64,000 bases of DNA, taken from Burkholderiaceae bacterium. GTDB lineage: Bacteria > Pseudomonadota > Gammaproteobacteria > Burkholderiales > Burkholderiaceae_C. Made by a program: the position numbers and the translations under genes. The DNA is taken from positions 1-64,000 of the forward strand of contig JACKLN010000014.1 of assembly GCA_024235855.1 (NCBI GenBank), given 5' to 3'. The notes under the pieces are model-generated. The model made no database searches and was not told where the DNA came from. It was given only the letters and a program-made list of their open reading frames with translations. Of the stretch, positions 27,134 to 37,934 are shown piece by piece; the first letter of the stretch is position 1; each line of letters begins with the position of its first letter.

Positions 27134-28009
27134 ATGACCCTCCCCGCGACAGGCCGCACGCTCGTCACCCCCCGTACCCATGACCTGGGCGGCGGCTTCA
27201 CCGTGCGCCGCGCGCTGCCCGCGGCGGCGGCGCGCAGCGTCGGGCCCTTCGTCTTCTTCGACCACTTCGGCCCCGTGCAGGCCGGCCCGCAGGACAACCA
27301 CGACGTGCGGCCCCACCCGCACATCGGCCTGGCCACCGTGACCTACCTGTACGAAGGGGCGATGCAGCACCGCGACTCCACCGGCGCCGTGCAGCGCATC
27401 GAGCCCGGTGCGATCAACTGGATGACGGCGGGTCGCGGCATCGTGCACTCCGAACGCACGCCGGAGGACCTGCGCACCGTGCCGCGCCGCAGCCACGGCC
27501 TGCAGCTGTGGGTGGCACTGCCCGAGGCCATGGAGGCGACCGATCCCGGCTTCGCCCACACCCCGGCCAGCGCGATCCCGACGCTGGAGGTGGGGGGCGC
27601 AAGGCTGCGGGTCCTCGTTGGCGAGGTGTTCGGTGTGGCCTCGCCGGTGGTGGCCGCCTCGCCGACGCTGTTCGTCGACATCACGATGGCCGCCGGAGAC
27701 GCCTTCCCGGCGCCACCCGCGACCGAGCGGGCGCTCTATGGCGTCGATGGCCCGTTCACGCTCGATGGCCAGCCCGTGCCGGCCCAGACCCTGGTGGTGC
27801 TTGCCCCGGGCGAGGAGCCCCTGGTGGCCGCGGACGGCGACGTGCGACTGGCCCTGGTCGGCGGCGAGCCGCTGGGGCCGCGCTTCATGTGGTGGAACTT
27901 CGTGTCCAGCCACAAGGCGCGCATCGATCAGGCGGCCGACGACTGGGCCGCCGGCCGCTTCCCCGCCGTGCCCGGCGAGACCGAGTTCATCCCGCTGCCG
28001 TCACGCTGA
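27134..28009 (+). CDS. pirin-family bicupin protein
   Basis: A 291-aa protein with a conserved N-terminal cupin and a degenerate C-terminal cupin. Metal ligands H61, H63, H105 and E107 are in RPHPHIGL and GIVHSE. Bacterial pirins can have quercetin dioxygenase-like activity or bind partner enzymes; the role here is unknown. The divergent 50-nt region it shares with ppk contains the Pho-box-like site, which could in principle affect both genes. Confidence 0.92.
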   Translation: MTLPATGRTLVTPRTHDLGGGFTVRRALPAAAARSVGPFVFFDHFGPVQAGPQDNHDVRPHPHIGLATVTYLYEGAMQHRDSTGAVQRIEPGAINWMTAGRGIVHSERTPEDLRTVPRRSHGLQLWVALPEAMEATDPGFAHTPASAIPTLEVGGARLRVLVGEVFGVASPVVAASPTLFVDITMAAGDAFPAPPATERALYGVDGPFTLDGQPVPAQTLVVLAPGEEPLVAADGDVRLALVGGEPLGPRFMWWNFVSSHKARIDQAADDWAAGRFPAVPGETEFIPLPSR

Positions 28010-28032
28010 CACGGCCGGGCTGTCACCGGCGC

Positions 28033-28059
28033 TCAGTTCGGTGGCAAAGCGGCCGATAT
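28033..28059 (+). promoter_or_regulatory. candidate sigma-28 (FliA) promoter before the hybrid kinase
   Basis: GCCGATAT at 28052-28059 matches the flagellar sigma-28 -10 consensus GCCGATAA at seven of eight positions. TCAGTTC begins 19 nt earlier (28033), the same start-to-start distance as in the better sigma-28 promoter at 40396. The -35 is imperfect. The start codon follows 78 nt later. Confidence 0.45.
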
Positions 28060-28136
28060 CCCGTCAGGCCCCGGACCCGTGGCAAGCTCGTGCCACCGCC
28101 CGCCGTGGCCAAACCGGGCCCGCCCGGTGCCTGTGC

Positions 28137-29939
<1,803 letters not shown>

Positions 29940-29954
29940 CCGTTCGTCGCCCCG

Positions 29955-30836
29955 TCAGCGCCGCAGCATCAGCACGTTGCCCACCACCGTCAGCCCGGCG
30001 CCGGCCAGCGTCAGCGGCCCGGGGCTGAAACCCTCGAAGGCGGTGGACACCGCCAGCGCCACCACCGGCGTCATCACGCCGATGGTCGAGGCCCTGCCGG
30101 GCCCCAGCCGGTGCTGCAGCGTCAGGAAGGCGCCGAAGGCCACCACCGTGCCGGCCACCGCCAGGTAGGCCAGCGACAGCCACCACGACGGCGCCGTCGG
30201 CCAGGCGGCGGGCGGCGGCACCGTGACCAGGGCCACGACCGCCGCGGTGCCTGCCCCCCAGGCCAGACCCCAGGCCAGCGTGGGCCAGAACGGCAGGCCA
30301 TGATGACCGTTGCGGCTGGCGGACAACGCGCCGACGGCCGACAGCGCCACCGCGCCGATGGTGAAGGCCAGGCCGGTACCGGCCGTGGGGCTGCGATCCA
30401 CCGTGGCCAGCTCCGGCGCGAAGATCAGCGCCACGCCCACCACCCCCAGCACGCCGCCGGCCAGGAAGCGTGCCGTGAGCGGCGTGCGCCACAGCGCCCA
30501 GGCGCCCAGCCCGGCCAGCAGCGGCGAGGTGGCATAACCCACCGCCACCAGGCCCGACGGCACGTGGCGCTCGGCGTGGTAGACGCACAGGTAGGCCAGG
30601 CCGTACATGAACACGCCCTGCAGTGCCACCCGCCGCTGATGGCCCGCAGGCAGGCGCAGCGCATCGCCGCGCCACAGCGCAACGCCGAAAACGGTGAGCG
30701 CCGCCAGGCCGAAACGTGCGGCCACGCCGTACTCCGGCGGCCACACGGCCAGCTGGTAGAGGATGGCGTGCCAGGTCGTGCCCCAGACCAGCACGGCCAC
30801 GGCGAACAGCTGCCACGACGGCAGGCGGGTGGACAC
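29955..30836 (-). CDS. EamA/DMT-family membrane transporter
   Basis: A 293-aa, ten-helix exporter-like protein with two EamA repeats; it starts SWQLFAVAVLVWGTTWHAI, a frequent DMT opening motif. It differs clearly from the transporter at 19743, so this is not a recent duplication. It converges on the hybrid kinase gene and follows the MOSC gene by 20 nt on the same strand, so the two may share a transcript. Substrate unknown. Confidence 0.88.
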   Translation of the reverse strand: MSTRLPSWQLFAVAVLVWGTTWHAILYQLAVWPPEYGVAARFGLAALTVFGVALWRGDALRLPAGHQRRVALQGVFMYGLAYLCVYHAERHVPSGLVAVGYATSPLLAGLGAWALWRTPLTARFLAGGVLGVVGVALIFAPELATVDRSPTAGTGLAFTIGAVALSAVGALSASRNGHHGLPFWPTLAWGLAWGAGTAAVVALVTVPPPAAWPTAPSWWLSLAYLAVAGTVVAFGAFLTLQHRLGPGRASTIGVMTPVVALAVSTAFEGFSPGPLTLAGAGLTVVGNVLMLRR

Positions 30837-30856
30837 GGGCGCGGCCCCCGAGGGGT

Positions 30857-31708
30857 TCAGACGGCGAACGACGCGCGCACGGTCTTCCCGGCGCGCAGCG
30901 TGCAGCCCGCGCCATCGAGCACGATGGCATTCATGCCGAAGGTCACCGCGCCGTTGACCCGTGCGTCACCGCGGAACCCGGCCAGCGTGCGCCCGGGTTC
31001 GCCCTGCATCTCACCGGTGGTCGGATCCACGTTCGGGATCTGGCAGCGGCTGCAGGGCTTGACCAGCTTCAGCCGCACCGGGCCGTCGTCGGTGTCGATC
31101 TCGAGCAGGTCCAGGTGGTCCTCGTCCCAGGGCTGCAGGCCCGAGAGCACCAGGTTGGGCCGGAAGCGGGCCATCGTCACCGGCGCGGCACCGGCCTCGG
31201 CCAGCCGGCGGTTGAGGTCGCCCAGCGAATCCAGCGAGGCCACCAGCAGCGGAAAGCCGTCGGCAAACTCCACCGGCGCCTCGGCCTCGCCGGTCCAGGC
31301 GCGGTCGGCCAGGCGGGTCTCGTCGGGGTCGAAGCGCACCACGCGTGCCGGCGTGCTCAGGTAGTCGCTGAACCACTGCGCGGCCAGGTTCCCCATGTCC
31401 CAGGCCTTGACGATGTCGTCCCACACGCGCACGCGGGTGGGCGTCTCCACCGCGTCCAGCGCCAGGTGCAGGCCCAGCATGCCCGGGGCCTTGAGCAGCA
31501 GGTCCGACAGGCGCAGCGTGGGTTTCACCAGCGCCAGCTTCGGGTGCTCGCGCTGGGTCAGCATCTCGCCCTGCGGGTCCACCACCATCCAGGCGCGGTC
31601 GAGGTCGAAGCCGGTCTCCACCAGCAGCGCCTCGCGCGGCGCCAGCGCGCCGCAGCTCTTGACCGGGTGCAGGCCCAGGGCGGCCAGGGTGCAGGTGATG
31701 TCGCTCAC
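30857..31708 (-). CDS. MOSC domain protein (YcbX/mARC-like)
   Basis: A 283-aa protein with the MOSC N-terminal beta-barrel domain (GLHPVKSCGAL) and C-terminal MOSC domain with the molybdenum-cofactor Cys in KPCSRCQIPNVDPTTGE. Proteins of this type bind Moco and reduce N-hydroxylated compounds together with a ferredoxin or cytochrome partner. Unlike E. coli YcbX no C-terminal ferredoxin domain is present. The start is a GTG at 31708; no nearby ATG is in frame. It is divergent from the UbiH-like gene. Confidence 0.9.
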   Translation of the reverse strand: MSDITCTLAALGLHPVKSCGALAPREALLVETGFDLDRAWMVVDPQGEMLTQREHPKLALVKPTLRLSDLLLKAPGMLGLHLALDAVETPTRVRVWDDIVKAWDMGNLAAQWFSDYLSTPARVVRFDPDETRLADRAWTGEAEAPVEFADGFPLLVASLDSLGDLNRRLAEAGAAPVTMARFRPNLVLSGLQPWDEDHLDLLEIDTDDGPVRLKLVKPCSRCQIPNVDPTTGEMQGEPGRTLAGFRGDARVNGAVTFGMNAIVLDGAGCTLRAGKTVRASFAV

Positions 31709-31762
31709 GAAGGTTCCGTCGGGGTACTCGCCAGGGCGGGGACCGGGATTGTGCCGGCTTCC

Positions 31763-31768
31763 TACAAT
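31763..31768 (+). promoter_or_regulatory. -10-like hexamer 6 nt before the UbiH-like ATG
   Basis: TACAAT (five of six to consensus) ends six bases before ATG 31775; no Shine-Dalgarno is present. If real, the mRNA would be leaderless. Confidence 0.45.
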
Positions 31769-31774
31769 CGCGCG

Positions 31775-32890
31775 ATGAACGCTCCGGTCGTCTGCGTGCG
31801 AGGGTCCGGCGCCGTGGCGCTGTCCGCGGCGCTGGCGCTCGCGCGCCGGGGCTGCACCGTTCGCCTGCAGGCCCGCATGCCGGCGGCCAGTGCCGACGTG
31901 CGCACCTATGCGCTGGGTGCCGCCTCGGTGGCGCTGCTGCAGACGCTCAAGGTCTGGGACGCCTTGCCCGCCGACGCCCGCACCCGCGTGCTGGACATGC
32001 GCATCGCCGGCGACCAGCCCGGTCACACGCTGCACTTCTCGGCCTGGAGCGGCGCGCTCGACGCGCTGGCCTGGATCGTCGATGCCGCCGAGCTCGAATC
32101 GGCGCTGCGTTCGGCCGTGCGCTTCGCGCCGCACGTGGACCTGATCGACCCCGACATCAATGCGCCCCGCGCCGACCTGCTGGTGCTCGCCGAAGGCCGC
32201 GACTCTGCCCTGCGCGAGCGGCTGGGCGTGCGCATGCCGCGCCAGCCCTATGGCCAGCGTGGCGTGGCCGCGCGCCTGGTGGCCGACGCGCCGCACGGCG
32301 GTCTGGCGCGCCAGTGGTTCCGCAGCCCCGACGTGCTGGCGCTGCTGCCCTTCGACCGCCCGCAGCCGGGATCGAGCTACGGGCTGGTCTGGTCGGTGCC
32401 CGACGCGCGCGCCGACGAGCTGCTGGCGCTGGACGCCGCCGCCTTCGAGGCGGCATTGATGGACGCCACCGGCGGTGCCGCCGGTGCGCTGAAGCTGGCC
32501 GGCGAACGTGCCGCGTGGCCGCTGCTGCTGGCGCAGGCCGAGCCGGTGTGCGGCCCCGGCTGGGTGCTGCTGGGCGATGCGGCGCACCTGGTACACCCGC
32601 TGGCCGGCCAGGGCCTGAACCTGGGCTTCGCCGACGTGCAGGCACTGGACGCCGTGCTGGCCGAACGCCAGGCGCACGAACCCTGGCGACCGCTGGGCGA
32701 CCTGCGCCTGCTGCAGCGCTACGCCCGCCGCCGCGCCGGCCCCACCGCCGCGATGGGCCGCGTCACCGATGGCCTGCTGCACCTGTTCGCCAGCGACCAG
32801 CCGGTGCTGCGGGAACTCCGCAACCGCGGCCTGACTCTGGTGGATCACCTGCCGCCGCTCAAGCGCTGGCTGGTGGCCGCCGCCCGTTGA
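31775..32890 (+). CDS. UbiH/UbiF-family FAD-dependent monooxygenase
   Basis: A 371-aa flavoprotein related to the ubiquinone ring hydroxylases. The second FAD motif is well kept (GDAAHLVHPLAGQGLNLGFAD). The N-terminal dinucleotide motif is degenerate (RGSGAVALSAALALARRG, with Ala where the third Gly is usual), and the middle motif reads DLLVLAEGRDSALRERLG. It is about 30 residues shorter than typical UbiH. The position directly before dsbC is often seen in Burkholderiales. The hydroxylated ring position cannot be told from sequence. Confidence 0.85.
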   Translation: MNAPVVCVRGSGAVALSAALALARRGCTVRLQARMPAASADVRTYALGAASVALLQTLKVWDALPADARTRVLDMRIAGDQPGHTLHFSAWSGALDALAWIVDAAELESALRSAVRFAPHVDLIDPDINAPRADLLVLAEGRDSALRERLGVRMPRQPYGQRGVAARLVADAPHGGLARQWFRSPDVLALLPFDRPQPGSSYGLVWSVPDARADELLALDAAAFEAALMDATGGAAGALKLAGERAAWPLLLAQAEPVCGPGWVLLGDAAHLVHPLAGQGLNLGFADVQALDAVLAERQAHEPWRPLGDLRLLQRYARRRAGPTAAMGRVTDGLLHLFASDQPVLRELRNRGLTLVDHLPPLKRWLVAAAR

Positions 32891-32911
32891 CCCTTCACAG
32901 GAACCCTGCCC

Positions 32912-33631
32912 ATGACCGCCCCGACCCTCCTCGCCCTGGCCGCCGGCCTGCTGCTGTCCGGTGCCGTGCTGGCGCAGGAGGCGCAGATCCGCAAGAACCT
33001 GGCCGAGCGCCTGCCCAACTTCCCGAAGATCGACGAGGTCAGCAAGACGCCGATCCCCGGCCTCTACGAGATCCGCATCGGCACCGAGGTGCTCTACACC
33101 GACGAGCAGGGCAACCACGTCATCCAGGGCCAGATCATCGACACCCGCACGCGCGCCAACCTCACCGAGGAGCGCATCGAGAAACTCACCGCCATCGACT
33201 TCTCCGCGCTGCCGCTGAAGGACGCGATGGTAGTCAAGCAGGGCACCGGCGCGCGCAAGCTGGCCGTCTTCGCCGACCCGAACTGCGGCTACTGCAAGCG
33301 CTTCGAGCGCGACCTGCTGAAGGTCAAGGACGTCACCGTCTACACCTTCCTCTACCCCATCCTGGGGCCGGACTCCAACGTCAAGTCGCGCGACATCTGG
33401 TGCGCCAAGGACCCGATGCAGACCTGGCGCGACTGGATGATCGACGGCAAGACGCCGCCCAAGGCCATGGGCAACTGCGACACCGCCGCGCTGGACCGCA
33501 ACATCGCCTTCGGCCAGAAGTACCGCGTGCAGGGCACGCCGGCGCTGGTGTTCGAGAACGGCGTGCGCAAGCCCGGGGCGCTGCCGGTGGCGCAGGTGGA
33601 GATCCTGCTGGCCGAGGCGGCCAAGAAGTGA
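32912..33631 (+). CDS. dsbC: thiol:disulfide interchange protein DsbC/DsbG family
   Basis: Periplasmic disulfide isomerase of 239 aa with a cleavable signal (cut after VLA, residue 21), an N-terminal dimerisation domain (about 22-95) and a thioredoxin domain with CGYC (C125, C128). A second Cys pair (in DIWCAKDP and GNCDT) matches the structural disulfide of DsbC. The CGYC motif favours DsbC over DsbG. It must be kept reduced by DsbD, which is not in the window. Start 21 nt after the flavoprotein gene; Shine-Dalgarno AGGAA is present. Confidence 0.94.
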   Translation: MTAPTLLALAAGLLLSGAVLAQEAQIRKNLAERLPNFPKIDEVSKTPIPGLYEIRIGTEVLYTDEQGNHVIQGQIIDTRTRANLTEERIEKLTAIDFSALPLKDAMVVKQGTGARKLAVFADPNCGYCKRFERDLLKVKDVTVYTFLYPILGPDSNVKSRDIWCAKDPMQTWRDWMIDGKTPPKAMGNCDTAALDRNIAFGQKYRVQGTPALVFENGVRKPGALPVAQVEILLAEAAKK

Positions 33632-34074
33632 CCGTGGCGCGTCGGCCGAACCCGGCGGCCTGGGCGCTGGGCGGTGCGGGGCTGATCCCGTTCGTCGCCG
33701 GCGCCGCCGGCATGCTCTGGCCAGCGGCGCTGCCCTGGCCCGTGCCCGGCGGCGCGGCGGCGGCGCTGGGCGCCTACGGGGCCGTCATCGTCTCGTTCCT
33801 GGGCGGCATCCACTGGGGTCTGGCCATGGCCGGGTCTGGCGAGCCGTCCGCGCTGCGCCTGGCCTGGGGCGTGGTGCCGCCGCTGATCGCCTGGCCGGCG
33901 CTGCTGCTGACACCGGCCTGGGGCCTGGCCGTGCTGGCGGCGGCCCTGGTGCTGTGCTTCATGGTGGACCGCCGCAGCTACCCGGCGCTGGGCCTGGCGG
34001 GGTGGTTGCCGCTGCGTGGGCTGCTGACGGCCGTGGCCGCGCTCAGCTGCATGGCCGGCGCGGCCCTGGCCTGA
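33628..34074 (+). CDS. DUF3429 membrane protein
   Basis: A 148-aa protein of about five helices, starting from a GTG overlapping the dsbC stop by 4 nt; a second GTG six bases on is also possible. The segment VIVSFLGGIHWGLAM is the recognisable core of DUF3429. There are no charged clusters or cofactors that hint at function. Stop overlaps the ATG of the M61 peptidase gene. Confidence 0.8.
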   Translation: MTVARRPNPAAWALGGAGLIPFVAGAAGMLWPAALPWPVPGGAAAALGAYGAVIVSFLGGIHWGLAMAGSGEPSALRLAWGVVPPLIAWPALLLTPAWGLAVLAAALVLCFMVDRRSYPALGLAGWLPLRGLLTAVAALSCMAGAALA

Positions 34075-35825
34075 TGGCCAGCGCCAGATCGGCCCCGCAC
34101 TACCGCGTCGCGTTCGACGACCGTGCGCAGCACCTGCTGCGCGTGTCGCTCACGCTGCCGGCGCCCGCGGCGCAGCAGGGGCTGTCGCTGCCCGTGTGGC
34201 TGCCCGGCAGCTACCTGCTGCGTGAGTTCGCACGCCACCTGCAGGACCTGCGCGGCACGCAGGGCGGCCAGCCGGTGCGCATCGAGCAGGTGGACAAGAC
34301 GCGCTGGGTGGCCCATTGCAGCGGCACCGCGGCGCTGGAACTGAGCTGGCGTGCGCACGCGCTGGACCCCTCGGTGCGCGGCGCCTGGCTCGACGGCGAG
34401 CGCGGCTTCTTCAACGGCAGCAGCCTGTTCCTGGCCGCCGAGGGCCGCACCGACGGCCCGCAGCGCCTGAGCCTGGGGCGACTCCCGGCGGGCTGGGACG
34501 TGGCCACCGCGATGCGCCGCACCGCGCCCACGGGCCAGCAGTACGAGGCCGGCGACTACGCCGAACTGATCGACCACCCGTTCGAGCTCGGCCGCTTCTG
34601 GTGCGGCCAGTTCGACGTCGCCGGCGTGCCGCACGAGCTCGTCGTCACCGGCGCCTGGCCCGGCTTCGACGGGGCACGCCTGCTGGCCGACGCCACCCGC
34701 ATCTGCCGCAGCCAGGTGCGGCTGTGGCACGGCCGCGGCAAGCCGCCGTTCCCCCGCTATGTGTTCCTGCTGCGCGCCGGGGACGACGGCTACGGCGGGC
34801 TGGAGCATCGCGCCAGCACCGCGCTGCTGGCATCGCGGGCCGACCTGCCACGTGTTGGCACTGTCGCCGGCACCACGGCCGACGACGCCGGCTACCTGCG
34901 TCTGCTGGGCCTGATCAGCCACGAGTACTTCCACGCCTGGAACGTCAAGCGCCTGACCCCGGTGGAACTGGCGGCGCCCGACCTCGGTCGCGAGGCCTAC
35001 ACGCGGCTGCTGTGGTGGTTCGAGGGCGTCACCTCCTACTACGACGACCTCGCCCTCGTGCGCGCCGGCCTCGTCACGCCGGCGGCCTACCTGCGTCTGC
35101 TGGCGTCGCACGTGCAGACGGTGGCGGCCACACCAGGCCGCCGCGTGCAGAGCGTGGCCCAGGCCAGTTTCGACGCCTGGACCCGCTACTACCGGCCGGA
35201 CGCCTACACGCCGAATGGCACCGTGAGCTACTACGCCAAGGGCGCGCTGGTGGCGGCCTGCCTGGACCTGACGCTGCGGCGCGAGGGACGAGGCACGCTG
35301 GACGACGTGCTGCGCCACCTGTGGCGGCTGCGCCGGCCGATCGCCGAGGGCGACATCGCCCAGGCCCTGGCCGCCGTGGGCGGCCGGGCCTTCCGGCTGG
35401 AACTGGAGGACTGGGTGCACGGCGTCGGCGAACTGCCCTTGCCGGAGCTGCTGCGCCACGTGGGCGTGGCCGCGCGTGCCGAGGTGCCCGGCCTGGCGGG
35501 CCGCTGGGGCCTGCGCGTGCAGGAGGGCCCGCTGACCGGCGTGCGTGTGCGTCATGTGCTGCGCGGCGGCGCGGCCGAAGCCGCTGGTTTGCACCCGGGC
35601 GACGAGCTGCTCGCCGTCGACGGCTGGCGCTTGCGCCGGCTGGACGACGCTGCGGCCTGGCTGACGCCCGGTGCGCCGGCCACGGTGCTGCTGGCGCGGG
35701 ATCAGCGCGTGCTGAATTGCCGCGTGTCCGCTGGCGATCCGCTGGTGCCAACCTGGCGCCTCACGCTGGCCGACGATGCCGATGCCGACGCGCTTGCGCG
35801 CCGGCAGGCCTGGCTGGGCGCCTGA
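34074..35825 (+). CDS. M61-family glycyl aminopeptidase-like protein with PDZ domain
   Basis: A 583-aa metallopeptidase. An N-terminal beta domain (about 10-200) is followed by the zinc site HEYFH (H283, E284, H287) with the third ligand Glu317 in WWFEGVTSYYD. A PDZ-like domain lies near 470-560 (GVRVRHVLRGGAAEAAGLHPGDELLAVDGW). M61 enzymes cleave peptides with N-terminal Gly or Ala. No signal peptide is visible, so it is probably cytoplasmic. The ATG overlaps the preceding stop (ATGA-type), suggesting translational coupling. Confidence 0.93.
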   Translation: MASARSAPHYRVAFDDRAQHLLRVSLTLPAPAAQQGLSLPVWLPGSYLLREFARHLQDLRGTQGGQPVRIEQVDKTRWVAHCSGTAALELSWRAHALDPSVRGAWLDGERGFFNGSSLFLAAEGRTDGPQRLSLGRLPAGWDVATAMRRTAPTGQQYEAGDYAELIDHPFELGRFWCGQFDVAGVPHELVVTGAWPGFDGARLLADATRICRSQVRLWHGRGKPPFPRYVFLLRAGDDGYGGLEHRASTALLASRADLPRVGTVAGTTADDAGYLRLLGLISHEYFHAWNVKRLTPVELAAPDLGREAYTRLLWWFEGVTSYYDDLALVRAGLVTPAAYLRLLASHVQTVAATPGRRVQSVAQASFDAWTRYYRPDAYTPNGTVSYYAKGALVAACLDLTLRREGRGTLDDVLRHLWRLRRPIAEGDIAQALAAVGGRAFRLELEDWVHGVGELPLPELLRHVGVAARAEVPGLAGRWGLRVQEGPLTGVRVRHVLRGGAAEAAGLHPGDELLAVDGWRLRRLDDAAAWLTPGAPATVLLARDQRVLNCRVSAGDPLVPTWRLTLADDADADALARRQAWLGA

Positions 35826-35828
35826 ACC

Positions 35829-37091
35829 ATGTCGGACGGGGCGGCGCCGCGCCGTCCGACGCCGCGCTGGCGCCGCCGCCTCGCTGCGGCCACGGTGACC
35901 CTGCTGGTGGCGCTCGTGCACGCGCTGCTGGCCCAGCGCATCGTCGAGACTTGGCCGCAGCCGGCCGATGCCGGCCCGGCGCGGCTGGCCGTGACCTTCG
36001 TGCGCACCCTGCAGCCGCAGGCGCCGGTGCCGGTGCTGGTGGCGCCGGCACCGCCGCCCAGGGTGGCGCCCCGGCCGGTCGCGGTCGACCGGGCCGACGA
36101 TCCGGCGGCGGCCGAGGCGACCGATGCGCCAGCCTCCGCGCCACCGCAGCCGCAGGCCGTGGCCGATGCGACGCCGGCCGCGCCCGAGGTCGCCCCGGCC
36201 GCGTCTGTGCCGGATGCGCCACCGGCGGTGCCGCCCGCGGACGCGCCGCCAGCGCTCCAGGTGGACGGCGAGGCCGTCGCTGCCGGCCCGCAGGCCGATC
36301 AGGTGGCTGAGGTGGCAGCTGCCCCCGCGCCGGCGGGCTCGGCCGTCGCCTTCAGCTGGCCACCTTCCACCCGCATGCGCTATGTGCTGACGGGGAACTA
36401 CCGCGGCCCCATCGACGGCCACGCCCAGGTGCTGTGGCTGCGCGAGGGCCCGCGCTACCAGGTGCACCTGGACGTGCACATCGGTCCGCCCTTTGCCGCC
36501 CTCATCGAGCGGCAGATGAGCAGCGATGGTCGGCTCGGCCCCGAGGGCCTGGTGCCGCGGCGCTACGACGAGCGCACGCACATCGCGTTCCGCCCGCCGC
36601 GTGCGCTGACCCTGCACTTCGACGCCGACGGCGTGCAGCTGGCCAATGGCCGCCGCGTGCCGCGCCCGGCGGGCGTGCAGGACGCGGTGAGCCAGTTCGT
36701 GCAGCTGACCTGGCGCTTCACGCTCGACCCCGCGCTGCTGAGCACCGGCCGCGTGATCGAACTGCCACTGGCGCTGCCGCGCCGGGTGGAGACCTGGGTC
36801 TACGACGTCGGCGGGCTGGAGACGCTGAGCACGCCGCTGGGTGCGGTGGAGGCCGTCCACGTGAAGCCGCGCCGCGAACCGCGCCCCGGTGGCGACCTCG
36901 TGGCCGAGATGTGGTTCGCGCCCACGCTGCAGTACCTGCCGGTGCGCATCGTGATCCGCCAGGATGCCGAGACCTGGATCGACCTCGTCGTCGAGCAGCT
37001 GCCCGAGCAGGCGCAGGACGCACCGGTCGTACCATCGACGACCACGCCATCCCCAGACCCACTCCCCGACACGAGCCCCCGGAGACCCTGA
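35829..37091 (+). CDS. DUF3108 protein with TonB-like Pro/Ala-rich linker
   Basis: A 420-aa protein. After a basic N-terminus there is one membrane helix (about 18-38), then a long Pro/Ala-rich stretch (about 60-165), and a DUF3108 domain (about 175-385) containing RYVLTGNYRGPIDGHAQVLW and VEAVHVKPRREP. The layout (anchor, periplasm-spanning linker, folded domain) resembles TonB or TolA, although the domain is unrelated. DUF3108 proteins are predicted periplasmic lipocalin-like proteins. The stop overlaps the ATG of the next gene. Function unknown. Confidence 0.8.
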   Translation: MSDGAAPRRPTPRWRRRLAAATVTLLVALVHALLAQRIVETWPQPADAGPARLAVTFVRTLQPQAPVPVLVAPAPPPRVAPRPVAVDRADDPAAAEATDAPASAPPQPQAVADATPAAPEVAPAASVPDAPPAVPPADAPPALQVDGEAVAAGPQADQVAEVAAAPAPAGSAVAFSWPPSTRMRYVLTGNYRGPIDGHAQVLWLREGPRYQVHLDVHIGPPFAALIERQMSSDGRLGPEGLVPRRYDERTHIAFRPPRALTLHFDADGVQLANGRRVPRPAGVQDAVSQFVQLTWRFTLDPALLSTGRVIELPLALPRRVETWVYDVGGLETLSTPLGAVEAVHVKPRREPRPGGDLVAEMWFAPTLQYLPVRIVIRQDAETWIDLVVEQLPEQAQDAPVVPSTTTPSPDPLPDTSPRRP

Positions 37092-37876
37092 TGTCCGACG
37101 AGACCTTCATCCTCACCGCCCTGCACGGCGACGGCGACCGCAAGACCGCGCTGATCACGCTCAACCGGCCCAAGCAGCTCAACGCCCTCAACGACGGCCT
37201 GATGGACCAGCTGGGCGAGGCGCTGCTGCGCTTCGACGCCGACCCGGCCGTGGGCTGCATCGTGATCACCGGCAGCGAGAAGGCCTTTGCCGCCGGCGCC
37301 GACATCGGCGTGCTGGCGCAACACGACTTCATCTCCGCCTACACCAGCGACCTGATCACGCGCAACTGGGAGCACATCCGCCGCGTGCGCAAGCCGGTGA
37401 TCGGCGCGGTGGCCGGCTTCGCGCTGGGCGGCGGCTGCGAACTGGCGATGATGTGCGACGTGGTGCTGGCCGCCGACACCGCCAAGTTCGGCCAGCCGGA
37501 GATCAAGCTCGGCATCATCCCCGGCGCCGGCGGCACGCAGCGCCTGCCGCGCGCCATCGGCAAGGCCAAGGCCATGGACCTGGTGCTCTCGGGCCGCATG
37601 ATGGGTGCCGAGGAGGCGGAGCGCGCCGGCCTGGTGTCGCGCATCGTGCCGGCCGACAAGCTGCTGGACGAGGCGCTGGCGCTGGGCGAACTGGTCTGCG
37701 CACTGGGCACGGCCAGCGTGATCGCCGCCAAGGAGTGCGTCAACCGCGCCTACGAGAGCACGCTCAGCGAGGGGCTGATGACGGAGCGCCGGCTGTTCCA
37801 TGCCCTGTTTGGCACGCCCGACCAGAAGGAAGGCATGGACGCCTTCATGGCCAAGCGCAAGCCAAGCTTCCGTTGA
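37091..37876 (+). CDS. enoyl-CoA hydratase (crotonase family)
   Basis: A 261-aa crotonase. Oxyanion-hole residues are in AAGADIG and ALGGGCELAMMCD, and both catalytic Glu of true hydratases are present (the Glu in GGCEL and the one in GQPEIKLG). It should hydrate 2-enoyl-CoAs in fatty-acid beta-oxidation. Closest architecture is the short-chain EchA/PaaF type. Its overlap with the DUF3108 gene makes it the last gene of the dsbC-M61-DUF3108 run. No partner beta-oxidation genes are near. Confidence 0.93.
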   Translation: MSDETFILTALHGDGDRKTALITLNRPKQLNALNDGLMDQLGEALLRFDADPAVGCIVITGSEKAFAAGADIGVLAQHDFISAYTSDLITRNWEHIRRVRKPVIGAVAGFALGGGCELAMMCDVVLAADTAKFGQPEIKLGIIPGAGGTQRLPRAIGKAKAMDLVLSGRMMGAEEAERAGLVSRIVPADKLLDEALALGELVCALGTASVIAAKECVNRAYESTLSEGLMTERRLFHALFGTPDQKEGMDAFMAKRKPSFR

Positions 37877-37934
37877 GCGGCCGACGTCGGCCGTGATGTC
37901 CGTCACGCGCCCGACGAGCCCGGTCGTCGAGTGG

